NCBI GenBank assembly: GCA_019096155.1
Contig: JAHCVI010000005.1
Location: 382,468-446,467 of the forward strand
Direction of reading: 5' to 3'
DNA: 64,000 bases
From: Staphylotrichum longicolle
Taxonomy: Eukaryota; Ascomycota; Sordariomycetes; Sordariales; Chaetomiaceae
Position numbers and translations under genes: made by a program. This document shows, one piece after another, positions 9,915 through 22,579 of this stretch. A model generated the notes under the pieces. It worked only from the letters and a program-made list of their open reading frames with translations. It was not told where the DNA came from and did no database searches. Positions within the stretch are counted from its first letter, which is position 1, and every line of letters begins with the position of its first letter.

Positions 9915-12900
9915 ATGTTGGAAGGCCTTGTTGCGGGGCTCTTGAACCGCTTCTTGGGCATGTATGTCAAGAACTTCGACCCCACACAGCTCAAGGTCGG
10001 CATCTGGTCCGGCGATGTCAAGCTTCGCAATCTCGAGCTCCGCCGGGAGGCTCTCGACCAGCTGAAGCTCCCCATCAATGTCGTCGAAGGCCATCTCGGA
10101 GAGCTCACACTCATCATCCCGTGGTCCAATTTACGCGGCGCCCCCGTCAAGGTCTTTATCGAGGATGTCTTTCTGCTGGCTTCCCCGAAGGAGGAGGCCG
10201 AGTACAATGAAGAGGAGGAATCCCGCCGGAAGCAGAGGATAAAGATGGAAAAGCTCGACTCGGCCGAGCTGCTGAAGGAAAGGTCGCAGGAGGGACTCAG
10301 CCAGGAGGAGCAGAAGCGCACCCAGAGCTTTACCGAGAGCCTGGTCACCAAGATTGTCGACAATCTGCAGGTCACCGTCAAAAACATCCATGTCCGCTAC
10401 GAAGATGCCATCTCTGCCCCGGGGCACCCATTCGCCCTGGGAATCACCCTCGAGGAGTTCAGCGCCGTCAGCACCAACGGCGAATGGACACCCACCTTCA
10501 TCCAGGACTCGACAAAGACGACCCACAAGCTTGCCAAGCTGGAGTCCCTCGCGGTGTACTGGAACACCGATACGAAGCTGATGGGGCCGGGGCGTGAGGC
10601 GCATACCCCTGGAGTCGAGGTGACGCCGCATGACGAGATGCTCAAGAACTTCAAGTCCATGATCGTCAGGACAGACAACGACCTCTCTGAGAACCATCAG
10701 TTCATTCTGAAACCCGTCTCCGGCCAGGCGAAGCTCGAGATGGACAAGACCGGAAACCCCAACGTGCCCAAGTTCAAAGCCAACCTGCTCTTCGACGAGA
10801 TCGGTCTGGTGCTGGACGACCAGCAGTACCGAGACGCCCTGATGATGGTGGACCTCTTCCATTACTTCATCCGTCATCAGGAATACAAAAAGTATCAGCC
10901 AAAGGGGGTCACGCCGAAGGAGGACCCGCGCGCTTGGCTCAGATTTGCCGGTGATGCCGTCTTGAGCAAGATCCACGAGCGTAACCGTCGGTGGTCATGG
11001 GACTATTTCCGGGAACGCCGCGATGATCGGCGGCGTTACATCGAGCTGTTCAAAAAGAGGAAGCAGAATCAGCAGTTGACTCCTCAAGAAAACGACGACA
11101 TGAACAAGCTGGAGTGGAAGCTAGACTACGAGGACCTTCGCTTCTGGCGTTCTTTGGCCCGCAACCAACTTAAGAAGGAGAATGCCGAGGCCCTCAAGAA
11201 CCGCCCGCCAGCCCAGCAACAGCAGCAACAACAGGGCTGGCTGTCCTGGGTGTGGGGCGCGAAACCGCAGCACCACGAACAGCAGGACGAGACGGAGAAT
11301 ACCCAGATCACAGAAGAGCAACGCAAGGAGCTCTACGAGGTCATCGACTGGGACGAGAAGGCCGCGCTCGCTGCCGAGGTCAACGAGCCAAGGGACACCA
11401 TCAAGATGCAGCTCGAGGCGTCGCTGAGCACGGGCAGCTTCACACTCAAGCAAAATCCCCATGGCAATGCCCGGGATCTGATAAGCCTCCATTTTGATCT
11501 CTTCAAAGCCAAGGGCCTCAAGCGGCCCGACTCTTTCCTGGTTGATCTTGGGCTGGGCGGCCTCCGTGTCAATGATGGTACCACTCCCAAGAGTCTGTAC
11601 AAGGAGATCGTCCGTGTCAAGGATGCCCCGACACGGGCTTCCGGCAAGCGTTTGTCCATTGCAGAACTCGAGAAGACGAGCGACGAGGCCTTCTTCCAGT
11701 TCCAGCTGGAGCAAAACCCTCTGGACGGCCAGGGTGACATTGCTTTAACCGCCAAGTTGAAGCCCCTTGAGATCGTCTGGAACCCGAACGTGGTCGTCGG
11801 TGTCGTCGACTTTTTCAGACCTCCTGAGCGCCATATGGAGTCTATCAATGCCCTCATGGAGACGGCAGGTGCAACAGTTGAAGGCCTCCGAGAGCAGACA
11901 AGGGCCGGCCTCCAATTTGCGCTCGAGGAGCACAAGACTGTCAATGCAAAGTTGGACCTGCAAGCTCCCCTTATCATCGTCCCAGAGACCATCACCAGCA
12001 GGAACTCCACCTGCGTCATTCTTGATGCTGGTCACATCAGCGTCACCAGCGAGCTTGTCGACAAGGAGACCACCAAGGAAGTCGAGTCCAAGCAGAACCA
12101 GACGTACACGGACGAAGACCTGAGGAAGCTCGAATCTCTCATGTACGACCGTTTCTTGGTCAAGTTGACATCAACTCAAGTCTTGATTGGCCCTTCAGTG
12201 GAGGAAACCAAGCAGAAGCTGGTCGAGAAGGACGACCAACGAATGTTCCACATTGTCGACAAGATCAACGTCGACTTTGTTGTTGAGATATCAATCCTGC
12301 CCAAAGCCCCCAATCTCACCAGGTTCAAGATTTCTGGTCATATGCCTGTCCTTCAAGTTAGCGCCTCAGACTCCAAGTACAAGACGCTAATGCGGATCAT
12401 CGACGTTGCGATACCCAAACTGGGTGATACTCAGTCTCAGGTTCCACAGAAGGAAACACCGCGGAAACGACCTCGTCTAGAGAGCAGTGCATCTTCTCGA
12501 TCACGGAGGCGCAGTGAGCGGAGGATCTCGACCCAGCTGCTCCCTTTCACCCAACACCAGGAAGCCATCATTATTGATGACGATGAGCTTGATGACGACG
12601 ATGACAAGTTTGAAGACGCTAAGGACGGTTCGTCCGACGAGCACCTGAGAATACAGCAGCGCATCTTCGAGTTCAAGTTCACGGTGGATAAGCTCAAGGG
12701 CTCACTGTATCGCAGCGATCCCGATAGGAAACGGCCAGACCAGCTGCTTGTCGAGCTCATTGCCGAGGACTTTGGGGTCGAATTCCACCTCCGGCCCTTT
12801 GACATGGGCGCCGAGGTCTCGCTTGGCTCAGTGACTGTGGATGATTTCGTTGAGAATCCACCAGCCGAGTTCAAGTCGATCGTCTCGTCGGGAGATGTCG

Positions 12901-15900
12901 AGGATCGCCGCGAGGCTAGAGACCTCGTGCACGTCAAGTTTGTGAGGGTCAAGAAGGAGTCGCCAGAGTTCATGACCGTTTACGAGGGGGTCGAAACAAA
13001 TGTCGACGTCGCCATCTCCACCATCAACTTGGTGGTCACGCGCAAGACCCTCCTTACTCTGCTGGACTTCATTCTCATCACTTTCACCAACAACCAACCG
13101 GCTGATGGTGGACCCCAGAAGGCGATCACGGACGACGATTCGGAAACCGACCTCGAGATCGAACCCCCCTCGCCAGCCGAGCAGCCCGAGGGTGGTGCCA
13201 TCAGGGTCAAGGTGGATCTTAAGAGTATCCGAATGATCCTTAATAACGACGGCATCCGGCTGGCCACCTTGTCCTTCAACCATGCCGACGTGGGCGTTTT
13301 CTTGCTTGGCCGATCTATGCGCGTTTCGACAAAACTTGGAGACCTCAGCCTGGTCGACGACGTCAACCTCGGCGTTTCCGAGGACTCCAGTCTTCGACAG
13401 CTCGTCACGATCCAAGGCGACGAACTTGCCGATTTTCGGTACGAGACATTCGATCCCACAAAGTTCGACCGGTACCCTGGCTATGATTCGTCCATTCATT
13501 TGCGCGCTGGCTCGGTCAAGGTCAACTTCGTGGAGGAGCCCTTCCGCAAGATTGTCGACTTCCTCGTCAAGTTTGGCAAGATGCAGGCCATCTACAACGC
13601 GGCACGCCAAGCGGCGGCAAATCAGGCCAACCAGCTACAGCAAAGTCAGAGCCGCATCAAGTTTGATGTTGTCGTCAAGACGCCCATTGTCGTGTTCCCA
13701 CGTGTGGTTGTTCCGGAAAGACCCAAACGGGATGTCATCACTGCCTACCTTGGAGAGATCTATGCACAGAACAAGTTTGCGCCGCTCGATGATTCGGAGG
13801 ACTCGGAGATTGCCATGAAGCTGTCTGCTGGCATCCGCAACATTCGGCTCACGTCCAATTTCCACTATAGCGACAACCGTGAGGAGGAGTTGGAACTCAT
13901 TGACCACGTCGATCTCGGGTTCAAGATCACGTATGCTGAGCACAAAGAAGGTGTGAAAAGGCCAGACCTCGAGATTGAGGGCTCCATGACAGACTTCAAC
14001 CTTCGCATCACGCCATACCAACTCAGCACTCTCCTGGAGATCTCCAGGTCGGTGCCTGCCGCTTTCGCGGGTGATACAGAACAGCACACAGCTGATGCCG
14101 AGCGCGAGGTTGACAATGCCACCCTCGAACGCGCGAGAACCATGCCCGGCTACGGGAGCGGAAACACTGAGCAGCTGGTTGACATGAATCCCGAGCTCGG
14201 GACGCACGGGGAGGCGTGGACAAAGTTGGACCTCATTTTTACAGTGAGCGAGATTGGCTTGGAGCTGATCAACGCACCCGAGGATGCTCCTGTCGGTGAC
14301 CTTGATGCTGCCAGTCTGTCCAAGTTCAGCCTCAACTCAAGCCGACTCAAGACTCGCATGGACTCCAACAGCAGCCTCGAAGCCGAGTTTGTCATCCAGG
14401 CCTTCACGATTCACGACACGCGGCATCGCGAGACCAACAAGTTCCGGCGCATTATGACGAGCGGCAACTCGAGTGTCGAGCAGCTCATGGCTAGTATCAC
14501 CATGTCTGGCGGCAAAGACCGGAACATCATTGCCATGGTTGCCATCGACAGCCCCCGTGTCATCTTTGCCCTCGACTACCTCTTCGCTATCCAAAAGTTC
14601 GTCACACTTGGGATGCAGACCAACGAGCCCGGGCTGCCCGAGAAAAGTCCGCTGGAGAGTCCCGAGGAGATGAGCGATGCGGATTCCGTGCAGGCCAACT
14701 TCTCTGGGAGACAATCTGAAAGCGACAGCAGCCGTGCGATCCAAGCCACCGGCCAGCAGCAGGAACCGGAAAACGCTGGACCAAAGACGACTCTCGCCTA
14801 CCGCGTCAACGTTGTCGATGCTCAGGTCATTCTGATCGCCAACCCGTTGAGCACAAGCTCAGAAGCCATCGTCTTGGGGACCAAACAGGTGGTCCTGTCG
14901 CAACAACACGCACTCACGTTCCAAGTGTCGCAATGCGGCATGTTTCTGTGTCGGATGGATCGCTTCGACGACTCCCGCCTGAGAATCATTGATGATTTCT
15001 CAGTCCAAATGTCAATGGACAGCTCGCAGCCGGCAACCACAAAGATACACGTTGATATTGAGCCCTTGATTCTGAGGCTATCGTTGCGAGATATTCTCCT
15101 CGTCATGCAGACAGTAGCCAAGGCCTCGGAGTTGTCAGGCGCGACTCCTGGTCACACGGAGGGCAAGGCGTCCGATGAAAAGGCGAAGCAGCTGAAAGCA
15201 CCCCCAGGCCTCAAGCAGAGAACAGCAAGCGGCAAGGTCCCGTCGACACTGGCCGCGCGGACGAGGCGCACAAGCAAGAGCGCAGGCAGTATCACGCAGA
15301 GGGGTGGAGTGCCTCCTGCCCACGACATCGTCCCGCCGCCACCAAGATACGAGGAGCTCACGATCACGGTTGACGGGGTCCGTGTTGTGCTTCTCGGTGA
15401 CATCCACGAACTTCCCATCCTCGACATGAGCGTCAAGAACTTTACAGCCAGCGCAGAGAACTGGTCGTCAAATCTCAAAGCGGAGACCGCCATCGAGATG
15501 TACACAAACATCTACAACTTTGCCAAGTCTGCTTGGGAGCCCTTGATCGAGCCTTGGCAAGTCGGCTTTGGTGTCGCCCGCGACCAGAAGACTGGCGTCA
15601 TGTCTTTTGACGTCTCGTCCAAGCGCACCTTTGACGTGACCGTCACAACTGCGAGCATTGCCCTTTTCTCCAAGTCGTTCGCCTTCTTTGCCCAAGACCA
15701 GGACGTGCTCAGCAAGCCTCGCGGCGTCGAGGCGCCGTACCGCATCAGGAACTACACTGGTTTCGACGTTGTGGTTCACGCAAAGCGTCAGAGCAGTGAA
15801 GAAGTTTCCTCTATGCGGCTTGCAGACGGACAAGAAGTACCGTGGAGCTTTGAGGACTGGGAGAAGATGCGAGAGAGCCTACTCACCGAGAGCACTGTTG

Positions 15901-18900
15901 CGAACAATGTGTCGGTTCAGCTCGAGGGCAGCGGCTTCGACATGGTCAAGAACATCCGGCTCACGCGCGAGGGCGAGTTCCTCTACGCGCTGAAACCAAA
16001 GGCAGACGACGTCTTGCACAAACTCATGGTCGAGATCAAGCTCGGCCCTGACAACGTCAAATACGTCACGCTGCGTAGCCCGCTCCTGGTGGAGAACGAG
16101 ACTGATCTGCCAGTGGAGATTGGAGTGTACGATGCCCATGAGGGCCATCTACTCAAGATTGAGAAGATCGCTCCCGGCGAGAGCAGACCGGCACCAGTGG
16201 GGGCCGTGTATCTGAAGAGCCTGCTCGTGCGCCCCGATCCTGGTTTCGGCTATGGTTGGAGTTCCGACACGCTGTGGTGGAGGGATCTGCTCAGGAGGCC
16301 GACCAAGACCTTGGTGTGCAAGGGAGAGCATGGCGAGCCGTTCTACTTCCAGATGTCGACGCGCTGGGACAAGTCCAATCCGATGACCAGGTAAGTTTTG
16401 TGCCGACCTGCGTGCACTAGGAGTTGTAACTGACCTTCATAGGAACTACCCCTACATGCGTCTGAAGCTCTCGGCACCAGTCACGTTGGAGAACCTGCTG
16501 CCGTACGATTTCAAGTATCGGATATACGACAAGAACACGAAGAAGGACTGGTCCAACTTCCTCCGCAAGGGCGGCGTCAGCCCCGTCCATGTTGTTGAGC
16601 TCTCGCATCTTCTGCTGCTCAGCGTCGACATGCAGGACACCCTGTTCAAGCCGAGCGAGTTTGCCATCATCAACGCCGGCTCCACCGACGACTTCAAGAA
16701 AGAGGGTCATCTTGTCTGCCGGGACGATGCTGGGATGGCATTGAACCTCAGACTGCACTACTTCCGCATCCCAGACAGCGGCGGCGCGTTCAAGGTCACC
16801 GTGTTTAGCCCTTATGTCGTCCTCAACAAGACCGGACTAGACATCAGCGTGCGCTCCAAGGGCTTCATGCAACAGGCCAAGGCGGCGGCAGGACAGGCGC
16901 TCATCGACGTGTCAGACGAGAGCGAACAAAAGGCCCAGGGCCTGATGTTCTCGTTCAACAGCGACGACCACAGGAACCGAGCGCTTATCAAGGTTGGAGA
17001 GTCGGAATGGAGCAAACCGCAGAGTTTCGACGCCATCGGAAGCACTTCAGAGATTGTGCTTCAATCTGCTGGGAAGAACGCAGAAATGCACCTCGGCGTC
17101 ACTGTCGACTCCGGCCTGGGCAAGTACAAGATGGTCAAGACCGTGACCCTGGCCCCGAGATATGTTATCCACACAAAGCTGGGGGAGGATATCAACATTC
17201 GCGAACCCAGCTCCTCCAACTTGATGTCGCTCAAGACTGGATCTCACCGGCCACTGCATTATCTCCAGAGAGGGGCCATCAAGCAGCTCTGCGTCTGTTA
17301 CCCCGGGCTTGACAACCAGTGGACGGCGCCGTTCAACATCTCGGACCTCGGCATCACGCATCTGAAGATCGCTAAGGCCGGTCAGCGGCAGCGCCTTATC
17401 CGCGTCGAGATTCTCATGGAGGACGCAACCATCTTCCTGAATCTCAGCATGGAGCACAGAAACTGGCCGTTCTCGATGCGCAACGAGAGCGACACCGAGT
17501 TCACGTTCTACCAGGTCAATCCCAACATCGACGAGGATGGCACCGAGGATCGGTCCGGCTGGCGGCCCGTTAGGTACCGCCTACCGCCGCGAAGCATCAT
17601 GCCATATGCCTGGGACTTCCCGGCCGCCAAGCACAAGGAAGTCTGCATCACCGCGTACAATAAGGAGCGGTATGTGAAGCTTGCCGAGATTGGCAATCTG
17701 CTGCCGATGAAGTTCATCGGTACGAATGGCCAGGCCAAGATCATCGACATCAACGTCACCGCAGATGGACCGACGCAGACCCTGATCTTGTCCAACTTCA
17801 AGCAGTCCAAGAGCTTGTACCGCCAGCGATCCAATGCCGGATCGAGCAGCAGCCGCGAGGGGTTCGAAGCAAAGCAGCTGGATACCAACACCACATTCAG
17901 GGCACAACTACGGCTCTCTGGGATTGGCATCTCGCTTGTCAACTCGCAGCTGAAGGAGCTGGCATACCTCACGTTCAGGGACGTTCAACTCCGATACAGC
18001 GACTCGCCCATGTACCAGACAGTCAGTCTGGCTGTGAAGTGGATCCAGATCGACAACCAGCTCTATGGCGGCATCTTCCCGATGATCCTCTACCCTAGTG
18101 TGGTTCCCAAGAGGGCGCAGGAGATTGAGGCCCACCCCTCGCTGCACGCCATGGTGACGCGGGTCAAGGACGAGTCGTACGGCGTCGAGTACATCAAGTA
18201 TGCCACTGTCCTCCTGCAGGAGATGACGGTGGAGCTCGACGAAGATTTCATCTACGCTGTGTTGGAATTCTCCAAGATCCCTGGCGCTTCGTGGTCGTCG
18301 ACCGAAGAGGAGGACAAGCTGTGCGATGACAACATCGACATCCCGCAGCCGACGCAGCAGCAGGCCGGCAGGGACATCTACTTTGAGGTCCTCAACATCC
18401 AGCCTATGCAGCTGGACCTCTCGTTTGTGCGAACGGAGCGGGTCAACGTGGAGGACAAGACGTCGTCGAAGAACCCGGTGATGTTCTTCTTCAACGTCAT
18501 GACCATGGCCCTCGGCAACATCAACGACGCGCCCGTGCGGTTCAACGCTCTGATGTTGGAGAATGTGCGCGTGTCGATCCCGGTGCTCGTGCAGAACATT
18601 TCGAACCACTACAGCCAGGAGGCGCTGTACCAGATCCACAAGATCCTGGGCAGCGCCGACTTCCTCGGCAACCCGGTCGGGTTGTTCAACAACATCAGCT
18701 CGGGCTTCGCCGACATCTTCTACGAACCGTACCAGGGCCTCATCATGTCGGACAAGCCCGAGGACTTTGGCTTGGGCCTCGCGCGCGGTGCCGGGTCCTT
18801 CTTCAAGAAGTCCGTCTACGGCTTTACCGACTCCTTCTCCAAAGTCACGGGCAGCTTCGCCAAGGGTCTCGCGGCGGCCACCATGGACAAGCAATTCCAA

Positions 18901-19590
18901 GACCGCCGGCGCATCACCCGCGCCCGGAACCGGCCCAAGCACGCGCTCTTTGGCGTCACGGCCGGCGCCAACAGCCTCTTCACCTCGGTCGCGTCGGGCG
19001 TCGGCGGCCTCGCGCGCAAGCCTCTCGAGGGCGCCGAGCAGGAGGGCGCGCTCGGCTTCTTCAAGGGCATCGGCAAGGGGGTGGTGGGCCTCGCCACCAA
19101 GCCCGCCATCGGCGTCCTCGACTTCGCCTCCAACGTGTCCGAGGGCGTGCGCAACACCACGACCGTCTTTGACGGCAGCGAGCTCGACCGCGTGCGCCTG
19201 CCCCGCTACATCCCCGCCGACGGCATCGTGCGGCCCTACAGCCAGCGCGAGGCGCTCGGCCAGAGCTGGCTCAAGCAGGTTGACAATGGCAAGTACTTTG
19301 ACGAGGCGTACATTGCGCACCTGGAGCTGCCGACCGAGGACATGGTGGTCATGGTGACGTATGCGCGGATCTTGCTCATCAGGAGCCGGCGGCTGCAGAC
19401 GGAGTGGGATGTCCCGCTGAAGGATGTGCAGACCATTGCCAAGGAGAGGACGGGGCTGAGTCTGACGCTGCGGGGGGGCACGAACGGGCCGTTTATACCC
19501 ATCGGGCAGGAGAGTGGGAGGGCGTTTATCTACCGCATGGTGGCGATTGCAGTGGAGGAGTTTAATCGGAGGTTTAAGGGGTTGGAGTAG
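9915..19590 (+). CDS. vps13: VPS13, bridge-like lipid transfer protein (3207 aa)
   Basis: Moves phospholipids in bulk between membranes at contact sites (ER-mitochondria, vacuole, endosome, prospore membrane in yeast). Exons 9915-16390 and 16443-19590 join to 9624 nt; the single 52-bp intron has GTAAGT, an ACTGAC branch and a CATAG acceptor. The N-terminal chorein segment is unmistakable (MLEGLVAGLLNRFLGMYVKN). The long body holds RBG-type repeats, a poly-Gln run near residues 434-440 and an acidic patch near 885-900. The VAB (SHR-BD) adaptor-binding region starts near 1930 and spans the intron. An ATG2_C-like helical region is near 2880-3000 and a PH-like domain ends the protein. Length matches fungal VPS13. 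No frame break over 9.6 kb. Strong third-position GC bias creates long antisense open frames, which are shadows. Confidence 0.97.
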
Positions 19591-20373
19591 GGTGCTGATT
19601 CCGGGGGGGAAGGGGTGGACTACAGCGGGAAGACGAGATGGTGGAGGAGGGGGTGGTGTTGGAGGCGGGGGAAGTTGGGCAGGTTGCTGAGGCGGGAGGG
19701 CGGATGCGAGGGTGGCAGGTTGGGTTAGGAACATGAAGCCTGTTGGGTGTTGTCTTTGTAGTGGGTGGCGGGTTTCCTTCCTGTGATTCCTGGGTTTTTG
19801 CATGGCGTTGGAGCCGATCAGATATTATGTTCTGCTCGTTTATCGTTACAATCATTCGTATACCTGCGTTTTATTCGTTCAGATTCCATCGGTGCAGTTG
19901 TTGCTAAAACCGAGACTCGACGGAGGTCTGTCTGGAGCAACGTGTTGTACATACTCAGCTTTGTCCACAGGGTTATCCAAACCTCGCCTCCCTTGGCGCT
20001 CTGCTCTATTGGTAACGTTTCACCAGAGCTTTGCATCTTTGTCAGGTGAAAGACACACTGCTGACGACCTGGGTACCTACCACCACCACTTCGGCGTCAC
20101 CGCAAAACCAACTCATCTAGGTAGCAAACAACCCCTCGCCTTCTTCCTCACCCTTCTCTCCGACACCCAACCGCTCTCCAGCGTTTTCCAAACAGCCCTC
20201 ACCGTCTTGGCCCTTCTTTCCCTGCCGCCGCTGCCGCCGCCCTCCTATTCCACTCTACCCACCCGGTCTCCTTCCAAGCCTCCCACTCGCCAGGCGCCTG
20301 CATAGGCCCCCTCAACGCAACAACAAACTCCATCGTCCGCGCCTCCCCTCCGTCATCGGCTCGCCGCCGCGCG
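19591..20373. other. Convergent 3' intergenic region
   Basis: VPS13 and the F-box gene end toward each other here, so the 783 bp should hold both 3' UTRs and poly(A) sites. No gene seen. Confidence 0.5.
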
Positions 20374-22245
20374 CTACCGCCGCAGGCGCTCGTTCTGCGC
20401 CCACGACAGGTTCTCGCACCGGCTCGTGGCGAGAAGCGGCATGGCGTCACCATCGCCCGACTCGGAATCCATCCCCGCGGCCGTGTTCTGTTGGTCTGAG
20501 TCTGACGGCCGGGTGCATACCAACCCAACCTTGCTGCTGCTGCTGCTGCTGCTGTTTTGGTGCAGGGCGGGGCGCACGCCCAGCTCCAGCTCCAGCTGCG
20601 CGTCCTCCCGGCTCCCTGGCCGCGCGCCCGACACGTTCAGGCGCAGCGTGCGCAGGCGGGCGGCGCCGCGCGCGCGGAGGGCCGCGAGCAGGAGGCCTGG
20701 GGTTGTGATGGTGATGGGTGGGGTGGGGTGCGGGCTGATGTGGAGGGTGAGGGAGGCGAGGCGGGGGAAGCCGGCGAGGGTGGTGAGGAGGGTGGTGGCG
20801 TTGGTTGTGGTGGCGGTAGTGCAGGGCCAGGGGTAGGGGCAGGCGGCGCGGACGGCCGGGTTCGGGTCCAGGTTGTGGTCGGGGTTGGGTTTGAGGTCGC
20901 AGCATAGGGTGAGCGTGTCGAGGTTGGGGAGGTTGTCGCGGAGGAGTGCCAGGTCCGTCGGCGGGATGGGGACGTCGTAGACCGTGAGGGCGCGGAGGGA
21001 GGCGGCGTGGGAGATGATGACGGTGGTGAGGTCTGGCGGGAGGATGGCAAGGGTTATGGAGGTGAGGGTGCAGGGGAGGGTGGCAAAGGCCGGGGCGATT
21101 CGCGTGTTGAGGACTGGGTTTTGGGTGATGAGCTCGATGTGTTTCAGGGCGGTGAGCTTGGGGGCGAGCGGCTCGGTCAGCATGACGGAGTGGCCGACTA
21201 GGCGGAGACGACGGAGTCTCGACCAGTCGCGGAGGGACGCCCAATGATCCATCTCTGTGCCAGGGCCCCAAGCGGTCGGGTACCCGTCGACCCAGAAGAG
21301 GCCGCGGGGCAACCAGGGAGGCCAACCCCATGGGTAGTCGACCACGTCGAGTTCTTCGAGCGAAGGGAAGTTCTCGCCGGCGGCGAAGCCAAAACCACAA
21401 TAGTCCCGGGAAGGACTGTGCCAGACACACCCCGAGGTTGGAAAGCCGATGTCTAGTCCCAGGGAGCGCAAGCGGGGACTTGACATAAGGGATTTTAAAG
21501 AATCTTGGAGGAGCGCCCGGAGTGCTGCGATCTCTTTCCCGTAAACAATCTTGATCCGGAGCGATGAAAGGCCCCGAATGCAGGCAAGACGGGCTGGGAG
21601 GGCGTTTATCGCAGCGACGGCCTCGTCCATGCAGCCGGGGAACAACTGCATGTCGACGGACAGGTGCAGGCGGACTTGGGGGTTGTGTGCGAGAAATTCA
21701 AGAACACGGTCCGGGATGACAGCGCTACCCCAATGAAGATCACGCAGCCCTGGCATCTGGGGGACAAGGTCGCCCAGCTGCTTCCAAGGGGCGAGCTCGG
21801 CCTCGAGAGCTTTCCGCCTTGCCTTGAGAGCTTTCTGCCTACGCGCTGAGCTCGACCCGGCATTCAACTGGCCGAGGGAACGCTCGAGGGAGAAGGGTGG
21901 GCGAACATGGAGCGCACGGATGGCGGGCAGAGGCGCATCTTGAGCAAGGAAGCACACGCGCTGAGATGCTCGGCCCGCGCCACGACCGAAGTCGAGCGAC
22001 ACTTCCTGCAGCTGGGCGTATCGAGCCTTGGCGAGAAGCGCCGAGCAGACGAGCGCGAGGGCACTGATGCTCTGAGGGTCGATGTTGCGGAGATGTGCCA
22101 CGAGAAGATCCATGATCTCATGGCTCAGATTGCAGAAGGACAATTTTGTAGGATCTCGTGGCTTGATGGGTTTAGGCTTGATAGTACGAGGGCCTCCATG
22201 TCCTCGAAGCAGAGCGCGAACGTAAGATCTCGGACTGGGAGCCAT
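20374..22245 (-). CDS. F-box/LRR-like protein (623 aa)
   Basis: Single exon. I start at ATG 22245 (context GCCATGGC, MAPSPRSYVRALLRGHGG), because the frame further upstream has only a GTG at 22317. Residues near 45-90 (NLSHEIMDLLVAHLRNIDPQ, then ALALVCSALLAKARY) look like a divergent F-box helix bundle, which in this class recruits Skp1 of an SCF ubiquitin ligase. The middle has irregular leucine-rich repeats (for example SLRALTVYDVPIPPTDLALL and PNLDTLTLCC). The C-terminal third is Pro/Thr-rich, followed by a serine homopolymer encoded by AGC repeats (near 20534-20560). Target unknown. The family call is by pattern and moderately sure. Confidence 0.7.
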   Translation of the reverse strand: MAPSPRSYVRALLRGHGGPRTIKPKPIKPRDPTKLSFCNLSHEIMDLLVAHLRNIDPQSISALALVCSALLAKARYAQLQEVSLDFGRGAGRASQRVCFLAQDAPLPAIRALHVRPPFSLERSLGQLNAGSSSARRQKALKARRKALEAELAPWKQLGDLVPQMPGLRDLHWGSAVIPDRVLEFLAHNPQVRLHLSVDMQLFPGCMDEAVAAINALPARLACIRGLSSLRIKIVYGKEIAALRALLQDSLKSLMSSPRLRSLGLDIGFPTSGCVWHSPSRDYCGFGFAAGENFPSLEELDVVDYPWGWPPWLPRGLFWVDGYPTAWGPGTEMDHWASLRDWSRLRRLRLVGHSVMLTEPLAPKLTALKHIELITQNPVLNTRIAPAFATLPCTLTSITLAILPPDLTTVIISHAASLRALTVYDVPIPPTDLALLRDNLPNLDTLTLCCDLKPNPDHNLDPNPAVRAACPYPWPCTTATTTNATTLLTTLAGFPRLASLTLHISPHPTPPITITTPGLLLAALRARGAARLRTLRLNVSGARPGSREDAQLELELGVRPALHQNSSSSSSSKVGLVCTRPSDSDQQNTAAGMDSESGDGDAMPLLATSRCENLSWAQNERLRR

Positions 22246-22579
22246 GGCAAGTTGTGGGCGGGGAGGCAGGGGGGGAGACAGAGAAGGCGAGAGAAGACGG
22301 CCATGGGAGGGGTTCACTCGCTAAATCCACCGCGAAAGGTGGCCGCTCCGTCTGATTGGAAGAGTTCAGGTTTACCACGCTGTTAGCGCAACACCTCGAC
22401 AAACGGCTAGTAGCCTTCCAACAACTACAGGATATTCTTTGACTGCAAGCCACCATTGCTTGCTCTATCCCAGGGAAGCAGGCAAGCAGGGCAAAATGGG
22501 TGATGTACCTATTCTATGTGGGTATTGGTGGGCGTGGGTGGACATTATCTCAGGACGTGAGCGCCATGAATCTGGTGAA
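22246..22579. other. Short intergenic gap, tandem minus-strand genes
   Basis: 334 bp upstream of the F-box gene and downstream of the kinase gene; nothing else recognised. Confidence 0.4.

Noticed and set aside
17908..19803. Long minus-strand open frame antisense to VPS13
   Set aside because: It is a shadow of the strong GC third-position bias of VPS13; the antisense product is low-complexity and unlike a real family.
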